A DNA stretch of 64,000 nt from Bacteroidales bacterium (GCA_017523725.1 JAFWVY010000066.1:1-64000); one strand, 5' to 3'. Counted from the stretch's first letter, positions 34,394 to 44,885 are shown. The notes: generated by a model from the letters alone, not told the origin. Numbers and translations are program-made.

Positions 34394-35758
34394 ATGAACT
34401 TATTGCTTATCCATCTGCTGGCACTTGTCATGCCGCAGATTTTTTCCGACAACATGATTTTGCAGCAGGGACGCAACCTGCCGGTATGGGGACAGGCGGA
34501 TCCTGCCGCCGCGGTTCAGGTGACACTCTTCGACGAAGCCACCGGCAAGAGTGTGGCCAAGGTCAAGGGCAAGGCCGACCGTGAGGGCAACTGGAAACTG
34601 CAGTTGCCGTCGCTCAAGGCCGAAGGGCAGCAGCTGAAGATGGTCGTCGTTTCCAAGAAGGACGAATTGCAGTTCACCGGTATTGCGGTGGGCGAAGTGT
34701 GGGTCTGCTCCGGTCAGTCGAACATGGCCTATGCGATGCGCCGCGGTACGATGGCGCCGCCGCGCAAGGGTGAGGACCTGGCTGCACTGGAACTTGAGAA
34801 ACCTGCCAATCCGGCCATACGGGTGTTCCTTTGCGGCGGGCGGCCGGGCAGCGGCAACAGTTGGAAGATTGCTGACGGCCAGTCTATTGCGCCGGTCTCT
34901 GCCGTAGGGTATTTCTTTGCGAAAAACCTGACAGAAGCACTGGGCGTACCGGTGGGCATCATTTCGGCTTCTTCGGGCGGCAGCCTCATCAGCCAGTGGA
35001 TGGAAACGGGCATGCTTTATAACAGCCAGCTCAAGCCGCTTACACCGTTTGCGGTCGGCGGCTTCCTGTGGTATCAGGGCGAAAGCGACCTGGCGCTCGG
35101 GACGAAGGACTACGCCTCGCTCTATGTGCAGTTGACGAGTTCCTGGCGGGCGGCCTTCGAATCGCCCGACGCCCCGTTCTATTCGGTGCTCATCTGCCCG
35201 CACACGTATTCCGACCGGATGCACCACAGCAACTTTGTCACCAGCGAAGGACTCCCGCTCTTCTGGCAGGAGCAGCTCAAAGCAGTGACGGCGGCCGGTA
35301 ACGGAGAGGCGATCTTCAATTCCGACCTGGTGGACAACCTCGAGGACATCCATCCGTCATACAAGTGGATTGTCGGTGCCCGTCTGGCCAAGCTGGCCCT
35401 GGCGGACAAGTACAAAGTCGAGAATGCAGCAGAGTGGTCCGGTCCCCGGGCGACCGAACTGCGCATCGAAGGCGAGAAGGCTATCGTGAAGTTTACACAC
35501 TGCGCGGAGGGACTCAAGGGCAAGAGCAATTCCGTCGAACCCAATTCCATCGCGCGTCTCAAATGGTTCGAAGTGGCCGGTAAGGACGGCATCTGGCATC
35601 AGGCGTTCGCAGAGATTGTCGGAACCGACGAGGTGGCTGTCACGCATCCGGACGTTCCTGCGCCGGTGTCGGTGCGCTTTGCATGGCGTGAAACGGCACA
35701 GCCCAATCTGTTCAATTCGGAGGGGCTGCCGGCCTTCCCGTTCATTCTTCAGAAATAA
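34394..35758 (+). CDS. Sialate O-acetylesterase family protein
   Basis: 454 aa. Short hydrophobic start (about 1-15) then an N-terminal beta domain beginning MPQIFSDNMILQQGRNLPVWG, the opening typical of the family. The SASA hydrolase core has VCSGQSNM (nucleophile Ser), GISASSGGSLISQWM and LWYQGESD; the catalytic His is expected near DIHPSYKWIVG. It removes O-acetyl groups from sialic acids or other sugars in the periplasm. Flavodoxin follows 26 nt downstream, possibly co-transcribed. Confidence 0.9.
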   Translation: MNLLLIHLLALVMPQIFSDNMILQQGRNLPVWGQADPAAAVQVTLFDEATGKSVAKVKGKADREGNWKLQLPSLKAEGQQLKMVVVSKKDELQFTGIAVGEVWVCSGQSNMAYAMRRGTMAPPRKGEDLAALELEKPANPAIRVFLCGGRPGSGNSWKIADGQSIAPVSAVGYFFAKNLTEALGVPVGIISASSGGSLISQWMETGMLYNSQLKPLTPFAVGGFLWYQGESDLALGTKDYASLYVQLTSSWRAAFESPDAPFYSVLICPHTYSDRMHHSNFVTSEGLPLFWQEQLKAVTAAGNGEAIFNSDLVDNLEDIHPSYKWIVGARLAKLALADKYKVENAAEWSGPRATELRIEGEKAIVKFTHCAEGLKGKSNSVEPNSIARLKWFEVAGKDGIWHQAFAEIVGTDEVAVTHPDVPAPVSVRFAWRETAQPNLFNSEGLPAFPFILQK

Positions 35759-35784
35759 ATATACAGCACATCAAACCATCTGTT

Positions 35785-36345
35785 ATGAAGCACGTTATAT
35801 TTTCCATTCTGCTGGTCGGACTGTGTTCGCTGGCGTATGGACAGTCCGCACGCGAGGTTGCGGCTTCCAAAACCCTGGTGGCCTACTTCTCCTGTTCAGG
35901 CAACACTGCGCAGGTGGCCAAGACGCTGGCGGAAGCCACCCAGGGCACTTTGTTCGAGATAAAAGCCGCTCAGCCGTATACCGCAGCGGATTTGGATTAC
36001 CGGAACCGGCAATGCCGCAGTATTGTAGAGATGGGCGACGCGAAGGCACGCCCCGCCATCGCGGCGAAAGTGGAGCAGTGGAGCAGTTTCAGCACCGTCT
36101 ATATCGGATTCCCCATCTGGTGTGACGCGGCTCCGCGCATCATCAACACGTTTCTGGAAAGTTATGATTTCAGCGGCAAGACGGTCATCCCGTTTGTCAC
36201 TTCCGGAAGCAGCCCGATAGACCACTCGGCGTCGGCACTGAAGACAACTTATCCCCAAATCAACTGGAAACAGGGTATGCGGTTGAACAATATGACCGCC
36301 GAGCAGATCAAGACGTGGACCGGCAGCCTGGCCTCCGGGCAGTAA
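35785..36345 (+). CDS. Exported flavodoxin-like protein
   Basis: 186 aa. Signal peptide about 1-19 (cleavage after AYG), then a flavodoxin fold: FMN phosphate loop YFSCSGNTAQVAKTLAE, VYIGFPIWCDAAPRIINTFLE and VIPFVTSGSSPIDHS. A secreted flavodoxin is common in Bacteroidetes, where it may work in envelope electron transfer or quinone reduction; the partner is unknown. Confidence 0.88.
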   Translation: MKHVIFSILLVGLCSLAYGQSAREVAASKTLVAYFSCSGNTAQVAKTLAEATQGTLFEIKAAQPYTAADLDYRNRQCRSIVEMGDAKARPAIAAKVEQWSSFSTVYIGFPIWCDAAPRIINTFLESYDFSGKTVIPFVTSGSSPIDHSASALKTTYPQINWKQGMRLNNMTAEQIKTWTGSLASGQ

Positions 36346-36371
36346 CGCGCTGACGGGAGTTTTGCGTTTTT

Positions 36372-37187
36372 CTATTTGAACGGCGAATTTGGTTCGCGCC
36401 GCATATAGGCGTATTGCATTTTGTCGAGCAGTGCCGGGCAGAGGCCTTTCAGAAAACAGACCGCCTTGCCTTCGAACGTGAGCACGATACGGCGACGGCG
36501 GCGGCAGACACCTTTCAGGATGCGTTTGGCCACGGCCTCGGCCGTCATCATCTTGCCTTCGTCGCGCGGCGATTCGCCCTGCGCCTGGCCCTGCGGACCG
36601 AGTGCCGTCACGCGGATGTTGGACGCAGTGAATCCCGGCGTGACAATCATGACATGCAGGTTATTCTTCAGGTTCTCCACGCGGACTGTCTCCAGAAATC
36701 CGTGCATGGCGAATTTCGATGCCGAATAGCCGGTTCGGCCCGGCAGTCCGATAAAGCCGGCAACCGAAGAAATTCCTATAATACTGCCGTGCCTTTCAAG
36801 GATATACGGAAATGCGTACTTCGTGCATTGCACCGTGCCCCAGAAATTGGTGTCCATGAGCCGACGGATGACCGAGAGATCCAGGTCCCGGAACAGTGCG
36901 CGCATGGATATGCCGGCGTTGTTCAGCATGATGTCGATGCCGCCGAAGCGTCCGACGGCTTGCTCGATGAGGTTTTTGCAGTCGGCCTCGACCGATACGT
37001 CGGTCGGAACGGCCAGCACGTCGGGCGTAATGGCTTTGACGGCTTCTTCAGCGGCCGCCAGTTTTTCCGGGTTGCGGGCCGCCATCACGATTTTGAGGCC
37101 GGCCTGTGCAAACACTTTGCAGCAGGCGAATCCGATACCCGAGGAGGCACCGGTGATGACAATCACTTTTCCTTTGAGATCTTTCAT
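36372..37187 (-). CDS. Short-chain dehydrogenase/reductase
   Basis: 271 aa. Classical SDR: NAD(P)-binding TGASSGIGFA near residue 13-22, NNAGIS, and the catalytic SSVAG...YSASK set (Ser, Tyr, Lys), followed by TPGFTASN. The C-terminal region (about 225-271) with VCRRRRRIVLTFEG resembles DUF/“SDR family, 3-ketodihydrosphingosine-like” members that bind membranes. Substrate unknown. ATG at 37187 was used; the longer 298-aa frame begins in the upstream promoter region. Confidence 0.88.
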   Translation of the reverse strand: MKDLKGKVIVITGASSGIGFACCKVFAQAGLKIVMAARNPEKLAAAEEAVKAITPDVLAVPTDVSVEADCKNLIEQAVGRFGGIDIMLNNAGISMRALFRDLDLSVIRRLMDTNFWGTVQCTKYAFPYILERHGSIIGISSVAGFIGLPGRTGYSASKFAMHGFLETVRVENLKNNLHVMIVTPGFTASNIRVTALGPQGQAQGESPRDEGKMMTAEAVAKRILKGVCRRRRRIVLTFEGKAVCFLKGLCPALLDKMQYAYMRREPNSPFK

Positions 37188-37307
37188 GACAGAGTGTTTT
37201 GGGACAGGGCGCGTTTCCGGCGGACCGTCCGGCGAGGACGGCAACGGTCCCGGAATAGCGTTCGGCAAATTTAAGGCACCTTGCCGACAAAGACAAATGC
37301 AAAAAAG

Positions 37308-37338
37308 TTTGTCCCTTTGTTATAAATGGATATCTTTG
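37308..37338 (+). promoter_or_regulatory. Promoter of the kor operon
   Basis: TTTG (37308-37311) and TATCTTTG (37331-37338) at the ideal 19-nt spacing, followed by CGCC; leader about 33 nt before korD. Confidence 0.75.
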
Positions 37339-37376
37339 CGCCTTATTTTTTGCGAAACAGACTTAATAAGGTAATT

Positions 37377-37607
37377 ATGGCAAAACTCAGAGGTGCAATC
37401 GTCATCGACAAGGATCGTTGCAAAGGTTGCGAGTTATGCGCCGCCACTTGCGCACAGCAGGTCATCGCCATGACGACGGCGGTGAACCAGAAGGGCTATC
37501 ATTATGCATATATGGCCAATCCCGAGGCATGTACGGGATGTACCAATTGTGCCGTCATGTGCCCTGACGGGGTCATTTCGGTGTACCGTGTAAAAGTAGA
37601 AGCATAG
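37377..37607 (+). CDS. korD: 2-oxoacid:ferredoxin oxidoreductase delta subunit (ferredoxin)
   Basis: 76 aa, two [4Fe-4S] motifs: CKGCELCAATC and CTGCTNCAVMC. It carries electrons from the KorAB active site. It is first in the order D-A-B-C, with korA 23 nt downstream. The start at 37377 is supported by the promoter at 37308-37338. Confidence 0.93.
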   Translation: MAKLRGAIVIDKDRCKGCELCAATCAQQVIAMTTAVNQKGYHYAYMANPEACTGCTNCAVMCPDGVISVYRVKVEA

Positions 37608-37630
37608 GAACGTAGATAAACAGGAAAGTC

Positions 37631-38695
37631 GTGAAAGAATTACGTTTGATGAAAGGAAACGAGGCCATCGCCGAAGCGGCCATCCGTGCCGGTGCCGATG
37701 CCTTTTTCGGATATCCCATCACGCCGCAGACGGAAGTGATGGAGTACCTCATGGAAACCGATGCCACCGCCCGTACCGGGATGGTGGTGCTCCAGGCCGA
37801 GAGCGAAGTGTCGGCCATCAACATGGTCTATGGTGCCGCCTCCTGCGGCCGGCGTGTCATGACCTCTTCGTCCAGTCCGGGAATCTCGCTGATGTGCGAG
37901 GCCATTTCCTACCTGGCCGGTGCGGAGCTTCCGTGCCTGATTGTCAATGTGTCGCGCGGCGGTCCGGGACTGGGAACGATCCAGCCCAGCCAGGCCGACT
38001 ACTTCCAGACGGTCAAGGGCGGCGGCCACGGAGACTACAAACTGCTGACCCTTGCACCTTCGTCGGTCCAGGAAATGGCCGATTTCGTCGCGCTGAGTTT
38101 CGATCTGGCCTTCAAATACCGCAATCCGGTGATGATTCTCTCCGACGGTGCCATCGGGCAGATGATGGAAAAAGTCTATCTGCCGGAGGAACGTCCGCGC
38201 TTGACAGAGTTCCCTGACTGGGCCACGACGGGTACCCGTCCGGGACAGCACGGCCGCACCATCACGTCGCTGAATCTGCTATCCTCGGTTCACGAGGTGC
38301 ACAACCAGCGTCTGCAGGCCAAATACCGCCAGATGGAACAGGAGGAAATCCGTTATGAGGAACTGTACTGCGACGACGCGGAGTATGTGGTCGTGGCGTT
38401 CGGCATCAGCGCACGCATCGCGCAGAACACCGTCGAGAGACTGCGGGCTGCCGGCAAGAAGGTCGGTCTGTTCCGCCCCATCACGCTTTATCCGTTCCCC
38501 GCGCCGCAACTGGCTGCACTGGCGAAACGGGTGAAAGGATTCCTGTCTGTGGAACTCAGCGCCGGACAGATGATCGAGGATGTGAAACTGGCGGTGGGCA
38601 GCCAGGTTCCGGTCGAGTTCTTCGGCCGGCTGGGCGGCATGGTTCCGACCCCCGAGGAAATCGAGGGTGCCCTGCGGAAATACTTTTCGCTGTAG
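37631..38695 (+). CDS. korA: 2-oxoacid:ferredoxin oxidoreductase alpha subunit, GTG start
   Basis: 354 aa. Pyrimidine-binding half of the enzyme: MKGNEAIAEAAIRAGADAFF, GYPITPQTEVMEYL, ISLMCEAISYLAGAELPC and the C-terminal FGRLGGMVPTPEEI. With KorB, KorC and KorD it interconverts 2-oxoglutarate (or a branched 2-oxoacid) and acyl-CoA with ferredoxin. The GTG at 37631 is the only plausible start in frame after korD. Specificity between Kor and Vor cannot be settled by eye. Confidence 0.93.
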   Translation: MKELRLMKGNEAIAEAAIRAGADAFFGYPITPQTEVMEYLMETDATARTGMVVLQAESEVSAINMVYGAASCGRRVMTSSSSPGISLMCEAISYLAGAELPCLIVNVSRGGPGLGTIQPSQADYFQTVKGGGHGDYKLLTLAPSSVQEMADFVALSFDLAFKYRNPVMILSDGAIGQMMEKVYLPEERPRLTEFPDWATTGTRPGQHGRTITSLNLLSSVHEVHNQRLQAKYRQMEQEEIRYEELYCDDAEYVVVAFGISARIAQNTVERLRAAGKKVGLFRPITLYPFPAPQLAALAKRVKGFLSVELSAGQMIEDVKLAVGSQVPVEFFGRLGGMVPTPEEIEGALRKYFSL

Positions 38696-38730
38696 TTAAA
38701 ACTGATTGATAGACCGTAAAATATAAAGCA

Positions 38731-39510
<780 letters not shown>

Positions 39511-39512
39511 TC

Positions 39513-40049
39513 ATGACTGAGGAAATCATCATAGCCGGTTTCGGCGGACAAGGTGTCTTGTCCATGGGTAAGATTATCGCCTATTCAGGCATCATGGAAA
39601 ACATGGAGGTATCGTGGATGCCTTCCTACGGTCCCGAAATCAGGGGTGGTACGGCCAACGTGACGGTGATTGTCAGCGACAAACGCATCAGTTCGCCTAT
39701 CCTGCAGCGTTACGATACGGCCATCATCCTCAACCAGCAGTCGATGGACAAGTTTGAGGAAATGGTGAAGCCCGGCGGGACGCTCATCTACGACCCGAGT
39801 GGTATCAGCCGCAAGCCGCAGCGTACGGACATCTCCATCTATGCCGTGCCTGCCACCGAAGAGGCTGCTGCCATGAACGCCACCAAGATAGCCAACATGC
39901 TGCTGCTCGGCGCGTTCATCAAACTCCGTCCGGCCCTTGTGCTTGACAAGGTGCTGCTCGGACTCAAGAAGTCGTTGCCGGAGCGCCATCATAAGCTCCT
40001 GCCGCTCAACGAGCAGGCGCTGCGCAGGGGGATGGAGCTCGTCGGATGA
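39513..40049 (+). CDS. korC: 2-oxoacid:ferredoxin oxidoreductase gamma subunit
   Basis: 178 aa. IIAGFGGQGVLSMGKIIAYSG, then SWMPSYGPEIRGGTANVTVI, are gamma-subunit hallmarks. It binds the CoA/domain interface of the KorABCD complex. Its stop overlaps the next gene's ATG as ATGATGA, so the transporter gene downstream is translationally coupled. Confidence 0.94.
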   Translation: MTEEIIIAGFGGQGVLSMGKIIAYSGIMENMEVSWMPSYGPEIRGGTANVTVIVSDKRISSPILQRYDTAIILNQQSMDKFEEMVKPGGTLIYDPSGISRKPQRTDISIYAVPATEEAAAMNATKIANMLLLGAFIKLRPALVLDKVLLGLKKSLPERHHKLLPLNEQALRRGMELVG

Positions 40050-40948
40050 TGTGGCTGATTCCGTCGTTTGCCTCGGCTTTCCTGCTGGGGTTTTACGACT
40101 TTTTCAAGAAACTTTCGCTCGACCGGAATGCGGTTGCGCCCGTGCTGTTTCTCAACACGGTGTTCCTGACCGCTATCTTTCTGCCGTTCATTCTTGGTTC
40201 GCTGCCAGCAGGCACCCCGTTGGAAGGCTCGGTTTTCTACGTGCCTAAAGCCGGCTGGGAAGCACACCGGCTGGTGCTTCTTAAATCTGTCATCGTCCTG
40301 TCTTCCTGGACCTTCGGATACATTGGCCTGAAACATCTGCCACTGACCATCGTCGGTCCCATCAATGCCACGCAGCCGGTCATGGTGCTGCTGGGGGCGT
40401 TGCTGCTGTTCGGTGAATGGTTGAACGGCTACCAGTGGACCGGCGTGCTGCTGGCCGTGCTTTCGTTTTATCTGCTCAGTCGTTCCGGCAGCCGTGAAGG
40501 CATTGATTTCTCGCACAACCGCTGGATTATCTGCGTTGTGACCGGGGTCGCGCTGGGGGCCGTCAGTTCTCTGTACGACAAATTCCTGATGCAACGTTTT
40601 GCACCGATGTTCGTGCAGGCCTGGTATGTGCTGTATCAGGCGGTGTTGTCGGGTATCGTGGTCCTCCTTTTCTGGTGGCCTCGCCGCAAACACTTCACAC
40701 CATTCGAATGGCGCTGGAGCATCCCGTGCATTTCGCTGTTCCTGGCCCTTGCAGATTTCGTTTATTTTTACGCTCTCAGCTACGAGTCGTCCATGATATC
40801 GGTCGTGTCGATGATCCGGCGCAGCAGCGTAGTGGTGTCGTTTCTCTGCGGTGCGCTGATCATGCGTGAAAAGAATCTCCGCAGCAAAGTCATCGACCTG
40901 GTTCTGGTGCTGCTCGGCATGGTGTTCCTGTACATCGGCAGCCGTTAG
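40046..40948 (+). CDS. EamA/DMT family transporter
   Basis: 300 aa with about ten hydrophobic segments in two EamA repeats (first repeat up to about residue 145, containing GPINATQPVMVLLGALLLFGEW; second from about 165 with AVSSLYDKFLM and SSMISVVSMIRRSSVVVSFLCGAL). It probably exports or imports a small metabolite; the substrate is unknown. It overlaps korC by 4 nt, an unexpected coupling to central carbon metabolism. Confidence 0.88.
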   Translation: MMWLIPSFASAFLLGFYDFFKKLSLDRNAVAPVLFLNTVFLTAIFLPFILGSLPAGTPLEGSVFYVPKAGWEAHRLVLLKSVIVLSSWTFGYIGLKHLPLTIVGPINATQPVMVLLGALLLFGEWLNGYQWTGVLLAVLSFYLLSRSGSREGIDFSHNRWIICVVTGVALGAVSSLYDKFLMQRFAPMFVQAWYVLYQAVLSGIVVLLFWWPRRKHFTPFEWRWSIPCISLFLALADFVYFYALSYESSMISVVSMIRRSSVVVSFLCGALIMREKNLRSKVIDLVLVLLGMVFLYIGSR

Positions 40949-41001
40949 GCGGGAATCTGTGCGGACGGCCGGCGCCGTGTCGCATCTGACATCAAAAACG
41001 T

Positions 41002-41009
41002 TATCTTTG
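41002..41009 (+). promoter_or_regulatory. -7 box of the SpmAB-like gene
   Basis: TATCTTTG then CA; leader about 50 nt. Confidence 0.55.
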
Positions 41010-41065
41010 CATAAAAGTTTGGCACATGGGTCAAACCATGCCGCAACACCGATAAATCTTCAATC

Positions 41066-42304
41066 ATGGTTCTCAATTATATCTGGATCGGTTTTTTTCT
41101 CGTAGCCATCGCGGCAGCGACGCTGAAAGCCATCTTTGCCGGCGATACGCAGGTATTCAAAGTCATTATTGACAGTACGTTCACGGCCTCCGAATCGGCT
41201 GTGATGCAGATTGCGCTCCCGCTGACCGGCGTGATGACGCTCTGGCTGGGCCTGATGAACATCGGCGAAAAGGCCGGCGCCGTGCAATTCCTGTCGCGTA
41301 TTGTCGGACCTTTCTTCAACCGGCTGTTCCCGGAACTGCCGCGCGACCATCCGGTTCACGGCCAGATGCTGATGAATTTCTCGGCCAACATGCTGGGTCT
41401 GGACAATGCAGCCACACCGTTGGGTCTCAAGGCGATGGAAGGCCTTCAGGAACTCAATCCGAAGAAGGATACCGCATCGAATGCCCAGATAATGTTCCTG
41501 GTTATCAATACATCGGGTCTGACCATTGTGCCTGTGACCATCCTGGCGCAGCGGTCCATTCTCGGTGCGGCGACACCGACCGACGTCTTTCTGCCCATCC
41601 TCATCGCCACCTATGTCTCGACGTTGATCGGCATCGTGGCGGTCGCCATCCGGCAGCGCATCAACCTGTTGGACAAGGTCGTGCTGGGATGGCTGGGCGG
41701 CATCACGCTGCTGCTCGGCGGCATCGTCTGGTATTTCAGTTCGCTGGACAAGGCGACATTGGAGGTTGTGTCGCAAGTTTTCGCCAATGTTTTGCTCTGC
41801 GCCATCATTCTGGCTTTTTTCGCAGGTGGTATCCGGCGCAAGATCAATATTTACGAGGCGTTCATCGAAGGAGCCAAGAACGGCTTTTCGGTCACCGTCA
41901 AAATCATTCCCTACCTGGTCGGCATGCTGGTCGGCATTGCCGTGTTCAGGGCGTCCGGCGTCATGGATGACATCATCTCCTTGCTGGCCAAAGGACTGGA
42001 AGCTGTCGGACTCGATACAAGTTTCGTCGGAGCCCTTCCGACCGCACTGATGAAGCCGCTGAGCGGCAGCGGAGCCAAGGCCATGATGGTGGAGGCCATG
42101 CAGCATTACGGGCCGGATTCGTTCGTCGGCAGGCTGTCGTGCATGTTCCAGGGTGCGGCCGACACGACGTTTTACATCATTGCCCTGTATTTCGGTTCGG
42201 TGGGCATCAAACGGACCCGTTATGCGGTGACGATGGGCTTGCTGGCCGATCTGGCCGGTATCGTGGCGGCGATTCTGCTGGCGTATCTCTTTTTCGGGGC
42301 ATGA
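41066..42304 (+). CDS. SpmA-SpmB-like double Gate-domain membrane protein
   Basis: 412 aa with many membrane segments. The N-terminal half matches spore maturation protein A (TLWLGLMNIGEKAGAVQFL, ANMLGLDNAATPLGLKAMEGLQELNP) and the C-terminal half matches SpmB (YEAFIEGAKNGFSVTVKIIPYLVGMLVGIAVFRASG-like, then ALMKPLSGSGAKAMM). The fused form occurs in Bacteroidetes, which do not sporulate, so a transport role is more likely. Substrate unknown; sometimes annotated as nucleoside recognition protein. Confidence 0.88.
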   Translation: MVLNYIWIGFFLVAIAAATLKAIFAGDTQVFKVIIDSTFTASESAVMQIALPLTGVMTLWLGLMNIGEKAGAVQFLSRIVGPFFNRLFPELPRDHPVHGQMLMNFSANMLGLDNAATPLGLKAMEGLQELNPKKDTASNAQIMFLVINTSGLTIVPVTILAQRSILGAATPTDVFLPILIATYVSTLIGIVAVAIRQRINLLDKVVLGWLGGITLLLGGIVWYFSSLDKATLEVVSQVFANVLLCAIILAFFAGGIRRKINIYEAFIEGAKNGFSVTVKIIPYLVGMLVGIAVFRASGVMDDIISLLAKGLEAVGLDTSFVGALPTALMKPLSGSGAKAMMVEAMQHYGPDSFVGRLSCMFQGAADTTFYIIALYFGSVGIKRTRYAVTMGLLADLAGIVAAILLAYLFFGA

Positions 42305-42352
42305 CATCCCGCCTTTTTTGACGTGAAACGTGTGTAATTGGAAATACTCTCG

Positions 42353-42360
42353 TAAATTTG
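42353..42360 (+). promoter_or_regulatory. -7 box of tpiA
   Basis: TAAATTTG fits TAnnTTTG; the leader is about 20 nt. Confidence 0.45.
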
Positions 42361-42385
42361 GGGCGTCTTTTTAAAAATCAACATC

Positions 42386-43141
42386 ATGAGAAAAAATATT
42401 GTAGCAGGAAACTGGAAAATGAACAAGACCTTGCAGGAGGGAGTCCAGCTGGCGGCGGATGTGCGCCAGGCACTGGCAGCTGCGGGGGCCGTCAAGTGCG
42501 ATGTGATTCTGGCACCGCCTTTCATTCATTTGACCGAGGTGGTCAAGACGGTCGGCGGACAGGTGGAAGTGAGTGCGCAGAACTGCGCCGCGGAGGCTTC
42601 CGGCGCCTATACCGGCGAAGTTTCCGCTGCCATGGTAAAGAGCACCGGCTGCACGTATGTCATTCTGGGTCACTCCGAACGCCGCAGCTATTACGGTGAA
42701 ACCAACGCCATCCTTGCCAAGAAAGTGCGTCTGGCACTGGACAACGGGCTGAAGGTTATCTTCTGCGTGGGAGAGGTGCTGGCGGAACGTGAGAGCGGCA
42801 AGCATTTCGACGTAGTCGGCAAACAACTGAAAGAAGGTCTGTTTGGTCTTTCGGCAGAAGATTTTGCCAAAATAGTGGTGGCTTACGAACCGGTGTGGGC
42901 CATCGGTACCGGCAAAACGGCCACGTCGGTCGAGGCGCAGGATATGCATGCCTTTATCCGTAAGGCTATTGCGGCGCAGTACGGCGTCCAGCTGGCTGAC
43001 GATACGACCATTCTCTACGGCGGAAGCTGCAACGGCGGGAATGCCGCGGAACTCTTTGCCTGCCCGGATGTCGATGGCGGCCTGATTGGCGGAGCATCGC
43101 TCACGGCGGAGAAATTCATGCAGATTGTCACGGCCTTTTAG
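42386..43141 (+). CDS. tpiA: Triosephosphate isomerase
   Basis: 251 aa. AGNWKMNK (catalytic Lys), [16 protein letters not shown] (catalytic His) and [15 protein letters not shown] (catalytic Glu), with the phosphate loop [11 protein letters not shown] and GGLIGGASL. It interconverts DHAP and G3P in glycolysis. Followed by a perfect terminator. Confidence 0.97.
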   Translation: MRKNIVAGNWKMNKTLQEGVQLAADVRQALAAAGAVKCDVILAPPFIHLTEVVKTVGGQVEVSAQNCAAEASGAYTGEVSAAMVKSTGCTYVILGHSERRSYYGETNAILAKKVRLALDNGLKVIFCVGEVLAERESGKHFDVVGKQLKEGLFGLSAEDFAKIVVAYEPVWAIGTGKTATSVEAQDMHAFIRKAIAAQYGVQLADDTTILYGGSCNGGNAAELFACPDVDGGLIGGASLTAEKFMQIVTAF

Positions 43142-43163
43142 GGTTTCATCCGAATAACACGGA

Positions 43164-43187
43164 GGGGACGGTTTCGTCCCCTTTTTT
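43164..43187 (+). terminator. Terminator after tpiA
   Basis: Stem GGGGACG/CGTCCCC, loop GTTT, then TTTTTT; it ends 15 nt before nadB. Confidence 0.88.
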
Positions 43188-43201
43188 CAATTAATACTGA
43201 T

Positions 43202-44782
43202 ATGCAGCGGACGACAGATTTCCTGGTCATCGGCACCGGTCTGGCAGGCCTCAGTTTCGCCTTGAAGGTGGCTGACGTCGGCAAGGTCTGTGTGGTGACG
43301 AAAAGTACCATCGGCGACACCAACACCAGTTTCGCACAGGGCGGCATCGCCGCCGTCTTCGAGAAAGGAGACTCGTATGAGAAACATATTCTGGACACCT
43401 TTGATGCCGGCGACGGCCTGTGCGATGAAGCGGCCGTGCGCATGGTCGTGAGCGAAGCGCCGAAACAGGTCCGGCAGTTGCTGGACTGGGGGGCGGATTT
43501 CGACAAGACACCGTCCGGCACGTTCGACCTGGCCCGCGAGGGCGGCCACAGCGAGCACCGTATCTTTCACCACCAGGACAACACGGGTTTTGAAATCCAG
43601 CGGACCCTTATTGAGAAGGTCAAGAACCATCCTAACATCGAGGTGCTGGAGCATCATTTTGCCGTGGACATCATCACCCAGTACCATCTGGGCCGTCTGG
43701 TCAAGCGCTATCATTCCGATATCGAGTGCTATGGCGCTTATTTCCTGAACGAGGAAACGGGCGAGACCATTTCCATTCTGTCGCACGTGACCCTCATGGC
43801 GACGGGCGGTACGGGCAATCTGTATGTCTCGACCACCAACCCGCCCATTGCGACGGGCGACGGCGTGGCCATGGTGTACCGGGCCAAGGGCATCATCGAC
43901 AACATGGAATTCATTCAGTTCCATCCCACATCGCTCTACAATCCTTCGGAGAAACCGTCTTTCCTGATTACCGAGGCGCTGCGCGGTTACGGTGCGGTGC
44001 TGCGGACGCTGGACGGTAAGGAGTTTATGCAGAAATACGACGAACGGGGTTCGCTGGCGCCGCGTGACATCGTGGCGCGGGCCATCGACCATGAGATGAA
44101 AGTCCGCGGCGACGACCATGTGTATCTGGACGCGACACATTTGGAACGTGAGGGTCTGCTGCAGCATTTTCCGCATATCAATGAGAAGTGTCTGACACTC
44201 GGTATCGACATGACCAAGGATTACATCCCGGTGGTGACGGCTGCGCACTACATGTGCGGCGGCATCAAGGTAGACCTGAAGGGACGCACTTCGATCAACC
44301 GGCTGTATGCGGCGGGTGAAACGTCTTCGACCGGACTGCACGGCGCCAACCGCCTGGCATCGAATTCCCTGATTGAGGCCATTGTCTATGCCGACAAGGC
44401 TGCGCAGGATGCCAAGCAGCATTTCCGGGAATATGCGATTCCGGAAGGCATTCCTGCATGGAATTCCGAAGGTACGGCCGATCCCGAGGAGATGATCCTC
44501 ATTACGCAGAATTACAAGGAGATGCAGCAGATTATGAGTAATTATGTCGGCATCGTCCGTTCGAATCTCCGCCTGAAACGTGCGATGGACAGGCTTCAGA
44601 TTATTTATGAGGAAACAGAGCACTTGTATGCCCGGACAACACTTTCGGTCCAGCTGTGCGAGCTCCGCAACCTCATCAACGTGGGATACTTGGTTATCAA
44701 GAATGCCCAGGCGCGGAAAGAAAGCCGCGGCTTGCACTACACCATAGACTATCCGCCCAAGGATGTCAAGCGGCAGGTCTAG
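43202..44782 (+). CDS. nadB: L-aspartate oxidase
   Basis: 526 aa. FAD-binding GTGLAGLSFALKVAD near residue 12, the flavin loop TNTSFAQGGIAAV, and the active-site segments EFIQFHPTSLYN, AAHYMCGGIKVDLKGRTSINRLYAAGE and HGANRLASNSLIEAIVYADK. It makes iminoaspartate for NAD synthesis and can use fumarate as oxidant in anaerobes. nadA and nadC are not adjacent. Confidence 0.95.
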   Translation: MQRTTDFLVIGTGLAGLSFALKVADVGKVCVVTKSTIGDTNTSFAQGGIAAVFEKGDSYEKHILDTFDAGDGLCDEAAVRMVVSEAPKQVRQLLDWGADFDKTPSGTFDLAREGGHSEHRIFHHQDNTGFEIQRTLIEKVKNHPNIEVLEHHFAVDIITQYHLGRLVKRYHSDIECYGAYFLNEETGETISILSHVTLMATGGTGNLYVSTTNPPIATGDGVAMVYRAKGIIDNMEFIQFHPTSLYNPSEKPSFLITEALRGYGAVLRTLDGKEFMQKYDERGSLAPRDIVARAIDHEMKVRGDDHVYLDATHLEREGLLQHFPHINEKCLTLGIDMTKDYIPVVTAAHYMCGGIKVDLKGRTSINRLYAAGETSSTGLHGANRLASNSLIEAIVYADKAAQDAKQHFREYAIPEGIPAWNSEGTADPEEMILITQNYKEMQQIMSNYVGIVRSNLRLKRAMDRLQIIYEETEHLYARTTLSVQLCELRNLINVGYLVIKNAQARKESRGLHYTIDYPPKDVKRQV

Positions 44783-44850
44783 CAGCAGTGGAGAAGCGCC
44801 TGCGGGAAAGCCGTAGCCTTCTCTCGGACTTTCGTACTAAGCGGAAAAAA

Positions 44851-44880
44851 GAAAAGCGGCCAGTCCATTGGTCGCTTTTC
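44851..44880. terminator. Bidirectional terminator between nadB and tRNA-Gln
   Basis: GAAAAGCG/CGCTTTTC extended by CCA/TGG with a 6-nt loop; A-rich before and T-rich after, so it serves both converging transcripts. Confidence 0.8.
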
Positions 44881-44885
44881 TTTTG

